Source of the DNA: Burkholderiales bacterium
GTDB taxonomy: Bacteria > Pseudomonadota > Gammaproteobacteria > Burkholderiales > Burkholderiaceae_B
Direction of reading: 5' to 3'
Assembly (NCBI GenBank): GCA_005788065.1
Contig: SXZD01000079.1
Span: 1 to 8,435 of the forward strand
DNA length: 8,435 nucleotides
Below, piece by piece: positions 1 to 5,400 of the stretch. The translations under genes were made by a program, and so were the position numbers. Below the pieces are notes generated by a model that saw only the letters and a program-made list of their open reading frames with translations, searched no databases and had not been told where the DNA came from. Every line of letters begins with the position of its first letter. Within the stretch, counting starts at the first letter, position 1.

Positions 1-753
1 GGTTTGATCAACGACCCCGATCTGAACGGCAGCTACGAGATCAACAAAGGTTTGCGCATGGCGCGCGAAGTCCTGCGCTCGGTCAATTCGCTGGGCTTAC
101 CGGCGGGTACCGAATTTCTTGACATGATCACGCCGCAGTACATTGCAGACCTCGTATCCTGGGGTGCGATTGGCGCACGCACGACAGAGAGCCAGATTCA
201 CCGCGAACTGTCCTCCGGTCTGTCATGCCCCGTTGGCTTCAAGAATGGCACTGACGGCAATGTGCGCATTGCGGTGGACGCCATAAAGGCCGCGCAGCAT
301 CCGCACCATTTCCTGTCGGTGACCAAAGAGGGTCGCAGCGCAATTGTGTCGACCAGCGGCAATGAGGACTGACACATCATTCTGCGTGGCGGCAAGGCGC
401 CCAACTATGACGCGGCCAGCGTGGATGCAGCATGCAAGGATATTGGTGGCGCAGGCTTGGCGCAGAAAATCATGATTGATGCCAGCCATGGCAATTCGTC
501 GAAAGTGCCGCGCAACCAGATTGCGGTGGTGGGCGATATTGCGGGGCAGTTGGCTGCAGGTGATGATCGCATCATGGGTGTGATGATTGAAAGCCACTTG
601 GTTGAAGGTCGTCAGGATCTCGTTCCTGGCAAAGAGTTGACGTATGGCCAGAGCATTACCGATGGATGCGTGTGCTGGGAAGATAGCGTTAGCATGCTCG
701 AGGCGCTGGCTGACGGTGTGCGCAAGCGCCGGTTGGCGAAGGCGACGGCATAA
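1..753 (+). pseudogene. aroG: Class I DAHP synthase, 5' end outside window, interrupted by an in-frame TGA
   Basis: 3-deoxy-7-phosphoheptulonate synthase condenses phosphoenolpyruvate and erythrose 4-phosphate, the first cytosolic step of the shikimate pathway. Frame 1 is open from the window edge to 753 except for a TGA at 370-372. Blocks recognised: FLDMITPQY, WGAIGARTTESQ, GLSCPVGFKNGTDG, LSVTK, HIILRGGK, DASHGNSSK, MIESHLVEG, YGQSITDG. A gap-free comparison from memory with E. coli AroG makes codon 1 equal to residue 106. It then gives the PEP-binding Arg165, Lys186 and Arg234 at codons 60, 81 and 129, and the metal ligands His268, Glu302 and Asp326 at codons 163, 197 and 221; all are present. 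The metal-ligand Cys61 lies upstream of the window. The TGA is codon 124 (Cys229 in AroG), so termination there would remove Arg234 and three metal ligands and leave an inactive enzyme. No frameshift or other damage is visible, so the gene decayed very recently, is recoded, or carries a base error. Family certain; pseudogene status not. Confidence 0.85.
370..372 (+). other. In-frame TGA at a conserved cysteine position of aroG
   Basis: The reading is Asn-Glu-Asp-stop-His-Ile-Ile-Leu-Arg-Gly-Gly-Lys, where relatives have cysteine in place of the stop (E. coli: NGDCHIILRGGK). One substitution, TGC or TGT to TGA, explains it. The base after the stop is C; UGAC is known as one of the leakiest bacterial termination contexts. 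The neighbouring uvrA reads about 1,900 codons without an internal TGA and ends in TGA, so UGA is not generally reassigned in this genome. Confidence 0.9.
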
Positions 754-762
754 ACTGGATAT

Positions 763-1878
763 TTAATGGGTCGGAATGTTCTCTGCCGCACAGCGCTGCA
801 GTAATTCTTTCCAGATACTTGCATCCGCATTTTCTCGCACCCAGAAAAATGGGTAGCGCTTTGCAACATGCATCATGATGTCGATATCGCGACAGCAGTC
901 CGGGCCCGCGTGTGAAAGCGGGGTGGGACCTTGTTGCAATGCCAGCATCAGCAGGTCTTTGTCGTTTCGCAATGCCTCGGGAAGGGTGTCGAAATACAAG
1001 TTGTCTTGCCGGATGTTGTGCTCTGCCTCACACCATGCACGACCGAATTTTTCGTATGGATCCCAACTGTCACGCGCATCGCTGACCGCTTGCCCGGCTG
1101 GCGCATTGATGGTCAGTTCTTTCTGATATCGCTCGAATGCCTTGCAGCCTGCTTGATCACCTTGTTCACGCGCGTTGTATGCTGCTTCATGTAATTGAAG
1201 CAGCACCGACTGAAAACCCGATCGGTTAGTTGGGTTCGCAAATTTTTCGGGTGTCCATTCGCTTTTGAAAGCCCTCAATACTGCGTTGGGGTGAGGCAAA
1301 TGGACAGGTTGCATGTTCTCGCACGCATGTTGAATGGCATTGAGCATGACAGCCTTCAAATTGCTGTCCCGAACAATGGCGTGCATTTCCTTGTTGACGG
1401 ATTCAAGCGCGTTAGTCAGTCGTAAATCAGCTTCGTCGGTTGTCAGTAGAAGATGGTTTGCGACTGTGACCAGGGCGCGACCTCCTTTGTCGCTCTCTTG
1501 CCGGATGGCAGATGTCAGGGGGGCAGGCACCTTTTCAGCTCTCGGCGTTCTTTCAGGCAAGCGCGGTCCGAAGTGATCGGGTCTGGTTGTCTGACTTTGC
1601 CGTTTGCCACGTTTGATGAGCGCAAACACCATCGATAGCGTGGTGAATGCATGTTCGTCAGCAAAGGTAACGGTCTTGCCAGATTTTCCGGGAGTGTGAG
1701 GCGGATTTGGGATGGCAGGCTGTGCCGTGAGGGCAGTGGTTGCAGTGCTCAAAATAGCGTTACTGGCTCTGTGTCCTGATCTGCCGCAGCGCGGCGGGTT
1801 GATTCTGTTGCTGCTGCTTTCCTCCATCGATTGAGGTTTGAAGCACGTGATCAGGGGTTGCAGAAGTTTTTTGAACAT
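763..1878 (-). CDS. Hypothetical protein, 371 aa, disordered N-terminus and DUF4116-like C-terminus
   Basis: I do not recognise this gene with certainty. The start ATG is at 1878-1876, with a weak GGAAAC ten bases upstream, and the stop TAA is at 765-763. Residues 1-17 are basic and amphipathic with no clear signal peptide. Residues 18-130 are rich in Ser, Thr, Pro, Arg and Lys and are probably disordered. Residues 131-290 look helical, with a polar run (about 226-255) that could pack as a helix. Residues 297-345 read as two loose copies of a pattern 'LP-x2-L-R-N-D-K-x-L-x2-A-L-Q-Q' followed by an Asp-rich, hydrophobic repeat, which resembles DUF4116 repeats (low confidence). No transmembrane segment or catalytic motif is evident. 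It is convergent with aroG, 9 bases apart, and has no operon partner in the window. A disordered basic N-terminus ahead of short helical repeats is seen in secreted effectors, but no secretion signal or regulatory box supports that here. It is the longest open frame in this interval; forward-strand frames there are short and unrecognisable. Confidence 0.72.
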   Translation of the reverse strand: MFKKLLQPLITCFKPQSMEESSSNRINPPRCGRSGHRASNAILSTATTALTAQPAIPNPPHTPGKSGKTVTFADEHAFTTLSMVFALIKRGKRQSQTTRPDHFGPRLPERTPRAEKVPAPLTSAIRQESDKGGRALVTVANHLLLTTDEADLRLTNALESVNKEMHAIVRDSNLKAVMLNAIQHACENMQPVHLPHPNAVLRAFKSEWTPEKFANPTNRSGFQSVLLQLHEAAYNAREQGDQAGCKAFERYQKELTINAPAGQAVSDARDSWDPYEKFGRAWCEAEHNIRQDNLYFDTLPEALRNDKDLLMLALQQGPTPLSHAGPDCCRDIDIMMHVAKRYPFFWVRENADASIWKELLQRCAAENIPTH

Positions 1879-2117
1879 TTGGAGTAGTTTCCATGTGTTT
1901 GTAATAAAGGTCTGGCACAGGGCAGAGTCTTACCCTTTGAGTTGCCGAACGGTATGAATTTGTTCCAAATACAATGGGTTAGTTATAACAGCACGTTTGG
2001 TGCCGAAGTTTTGGAGGCTGACCGGTAATGGCACTGTCTCGGACGACCCCTCGCTGCTTCCGGTCTCAACTCTTCCAGGCTCGTCCAAGTCGTCGTCAAG
2101 CGACAACTTGGCCCCTT

Positions 2118-2149
2118 GCACTCGCGTTCGCATGCGAACGCAGGAGTGC
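2118..2149. repeat. 32-base inverted repeat with an 18-base perfect palindrome
   Basis: The core GCGTTCGCATGCGAACGC (2124-2141) is its own reverse complement. The flanks GCACTC (2118-2123) and GAGTGC (2144-2149) are also complementary, offset by two unpaired bases (AG). As RNA or a cruciform it would give 13 base pairs with a CATG loop. No T-run follows on either strand, so a factor-independent terminator is unlikely. It sits about 270 bases upstream of uvrA and about 240 upstream of the leftward gene, where an operator is conceivable. No regulator was identified. Confidence 0.7.
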
Positions 2150-2412
2150 GGCGGTGTCGCCTGGTGCGAGGTCGACCGGGCTCGGCGTCTGACTGTCCGA
2201 ACAGTGCCATCGCCGCGCAGCCTCCTGTAAGTCTCTCAGGCGTGCCTGCAGTGCCACGCAAACATGCGCCGATCTATCAGAAGGGTGTTGGAAGACGACT
2301 GCGCCGGAGCGCAATTTTGTCGGGAGAACCGCCGGAGCAACGACGGACGCCATCCGCATATTCCCCACGAAGTCACCCCACCTCGCTTGGGTTACACTCA
2401 CCGGGTTATATC

Positions 2413-2418
2413 GGTGAT
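2413..2418 (+). promoter_or_regulatory. Candidate ribosome binding site that decides the uvrA start
   Basis: GGTGAT matches the distal part of the extended Shine-Dalgarno sequence (GGAGGTGAT) and lies four bases before the ATG at 2423. The in-frame ATG at 2417 overlaps it and has no such site of its own, nor does the in-frame ATG at 2264. The match is only partial. Confidence 0.35.
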
Positions 2419-2422
2419 GCCC

Positions 2423-5400
2423 ATGAAGTCTTACTCCTCCCCATCCACAGTTAACTCCACGCCCGACACTGACGACATCCGCATCCGCGGTGCGCGTCAG
2501 CACAACCTGAAAAACATTGATCTGGATCTGCGACGAGGAGAGATTACCGTCGTCACCGGCGTATCCGGCAGCGGTAAAAGTTCGCTCGTGTTTGATACGC
2601 TTTATGCAGAAGGCCAGCGGCGTTACGTCGAAACATTTTCGCCCTACGCACGCCAGTTTCTCGACCGCATGGACAAACCGCGTGTGGACGCCATCGAAAA
2701 CGTTCCACCTGCAATCGCAATAGACCAAACCAACCAGGTGCGCACATCGCGCTCCACGGTCGGTACAATGACCGAGATCAATGATCATCTGAAACTGCTG
2801 TATGCACGCGCTTCTACATTGCATTGCCGTCAATGCAGCGAACGGGTGTCGGAAGATACGGTTGCCACCATCAAGGCACGTATTCTGACGCAAGCCAAAG
2901 TGGCGGGTGATCCGCGCCTGGTGGTGACGTTTCCCCTGCAGGTGCCTGCAGCGTTTACCGAAGAAGAAGTGCAATCGTATTTGAGCGCGCAGGGCTACAC
3001 GCGTGTTCACAGCCAGACCAAAGATAAAAAGACCAAGACCGTCACGCTGGATGTGGTGCAGGACCGTTTCCGTGCATCCAGCGTTGACGATGCGCGACTG
3101 TCCGAGGCCATTGAAGCCGCATTGCTGCGCGGACGCAGTCGCATCGATGTGCATGTGGATGCCGAGGATAAAACCGCCGCTATGCGCTGGCGTTTCTCCA
3201 GCGGACTGCATTGCGCAGCCTGCGATATTTCGTACAGCTTTCCGCTGCCGTCCACGTTTTCTTTCAACTCACCGATTGGTGCGTGCGAGGCGTGTCGCGG
3301 TTTTGGTCGCGTCATCGGCATTGATTATGGTTTGGTCATTCCCGATGAAGGCAAGTCGCTGAAAGACGGTGCCGTCAAACCGTGGCAGACAGCGAGCTTT
3401 TCGTCTTGTCAGGCCGACTTGATCAAGTTTGCAAAACGGCGTGGACATGCGACTGATATTGCGTGGCGACACCTGCCGGAAGACGCGCGCCAGTGGGTGA
3501 TTGAAGGCGATGCCGATTTTGACGGCAACTGGGAAGGCAGCAAATTTTACGGCGTGCGCCGTTATTTCGAGTGGTTGGAATCTCGCACTTACAAAATGCA
3601 TGTGCGCGTGCTGCTGTCCAAATACAGAAGCTATACACCCTGTACACAATGTGCCGGGGCGCGTCTTAAAACCGATGGTTTGCTGTGGCGTCTGGGTGAG
3701 GGTAATGAAGCACCCTTGGGCGAATACAAACGCTTTCGGCCCACCGGTGTGAGCTGGAATAAAGATGCCGAGCAGCGACTGCACGGTGTTTCAATTCACG
3801 AATTGATGCTCATGCCGATTGACCGTGTTGAGTCCTTCATGTCCGCCCTCACATTGCCCACTGCTTTGGGGCAGGCCAGCGAATTGGTGTTGGCAGAAAT
3901 TCGTGCGCGCTTGCGCTTTCTCAAACAAGTCGGTTTGGGTTATCTCACGTTGGACCGTCAAAGCCGTACGCTCTCAGGCGGAGAAGTGCAGCGCATCAAC
4001 CTGACGACTGCGCTGGGTACGTCGCTGGTCAATACTCTCTTTGTGCTCGATGAGCCGTCTGTGGGCTTGCATCCGCGCGATATGGGGCGAGTGATCGCAG
4101 CCATGCGCGGTTTGAAAGACGCGGGCAACACGCTGCTGGTAGTGGAGCACGACCCGCAGGTGATGCTGGCTGCGGACCGCATCCTAGACATGGGCCCGGG
4201 GCCGGGCGAACATGGTGGCGAGATTGTGTTTGATGGCACGGCAAAGCAGGTGCTCAAGGCCAAAACATCCACAGCCGATTATCTGTCGGGTCGTAAAACA
4301 ATTGCACTGAATCGCCCCTTGTTGCCGGTGGATGGCAAAACACCGTCTATCGACTTGAAGGGTGTGACGGCCAACAATCTGAAGAACATTGATGTGCGCT
4401 TTCCTCTGAAGCGCATGGTGGTGGTCACCGGTGTTTCCGGTTCCGGAAAATCCACGCTGGTACAAGACGTGCTGGTGCCCGCCATCAAGAAAGTCAAAGG
4501 CGAACCGACCGAGGCGCCGGGTGCTTTCAAGCTGCTCAATGGTGTTGAACATGTCTCAGGTCTTGCATTTGTAGACCAGTCTGCAATCGGTAAAACAACA
4601 CGCTCCAACCCAGCCAGTTATGTCGGTGCATTTGATGCGCTGAGAACGCTTTTCTGCAAAACGCCTTTGGCGCGTGAACGTGGCTACACAGCAGGATTCT
4701 TCAGTTTCAACAGTGGCGATGGCCGTTGCCCCACATGCGGTGGTAACGGATTTGAGCATGTTGAAATGCAATTCCTCTCAGACGTGTATTTGCGTTGCGG
4801 CGACTGTAATGGTACGCGATACAGGCCCGAAGCACTCGATGTAAAAGTAGAGCGTGGCGGGCGTGAATTGCACATGGCCGATGTGCTGGAGTTAACCGTC
4901 AGCGAAGCGCTTGAATTATTCGCTGGCGACCGCGACGTATTGGCTGCGCTGCAACCCTTGTCTGACGTAGGCTTGGGCTATTTGCGTTTGGGGCAACCGG
5001 TTCCAACGCTGTCGGGCGGTGAGGCGCAGCGACTCAAACTGGCAGGCTTTCTGGTGGAAGCGGCAACGGCGTTGAAGCGTCCCAAGCTTGCACAAAAGGG
5101 CATGTTGTTTGTATTCGATGAGCCCACCACTGGTTTACATTTTGCAGATGTAGCCAAGTTGATGCGCGCATTGGATATGCTGTTGCAGGCAGGGCATTCG
5201 TTGCTGATTGTGGAACACAATCTGGATGTGATTTCGTGTGCCGACTGGTTGATTGATCTGGGACCAGAGGCGGGCGAAGGCGGTGGTACTCTGGTGTGCG
5301 AAGGCTCTCCGCACGCCGTGATGGAACACGCCACCAGCCACACCGGTGTTGCGCTGAAAGCGTACAAAAAGGTGATCAGCGGGAACGTACAGTCCGCCAA

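Larger units (their letters stand above)
1879..2422. other. Intergenic region of about 540 bases between divergent genes
   Basis: This separates the leftward 371-codon gene from rightward uvrA, so it should carry both promoters. I see no pair of good -35/-10 hexamers for either gene. AT-rich stretches that could hold a -10 lie at 1982-1989 (GTTATAAC, a palindrome), at 2393-2398 (TACACT) and at 2406-2411 (TTATAT). The only marked structure is the inverted repeat at 2118-2149. Short open frames occur on both strands, for example 1930-2133 on the - strand (67 codons, rich in Asp, Glu and Ser, ending TVRQLKG), but none has a clear ribosome binding site or a recognisable product. No tRNA or known riboswitch was seen. 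Confidence 0.6.

Noticed and set aside
421..753. Separate small gene downstream of the aroG TGA
   Set aside because: It is simply the C-terminal part of the DAHP synthase in the same frame; there is no ribosome binding site before the GTG at 421, and the fragment alone lacks the PEP-binding residues.
1930..2133. 67-codon ORF on the - strand in the intergenic region
   Set aside because: Acidic and Ser-rich product without a recognisable family and without a clear ribosome binding site; open frames of this size are common by chance at this base composition.
2192..2205. ACTGT-CCGA-ACAGT inverted repeat upstream of uvrA as a LexA (SOS) box
   Set aside because: The gammaproteobacterial and betaproteobacterial LexA box has eight bases between CTGT and ACAG; here there are four. 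It is also over 200 bases from the start codon. It may be chance.
2387..2411. Promoter for uvrA formed by TTGGGT and TTATAT
   Set aside because: The spacing between the hexamers is only 13 bases, too short for a sigma-70 promoter, and the alternative TACACT has no matching -35.
2264..2422. Use of the in-frame ATG at 2264, adding 53 residues to UvrA
   Set aside because: The added residues show no resemblance to UvrA, the family match starts after residue 19 of the shorter form, and the upstream ATG has no ribosome binding site.
2096..3211. Long open frame of 371 codons on the - strand
   Set aside because: It lies mostly antisense to the conserved first ATPase and UvrB-binding region of uvrA and its product is His/Cys/Arg-rich with no recognisable motif, so it is a shadow.
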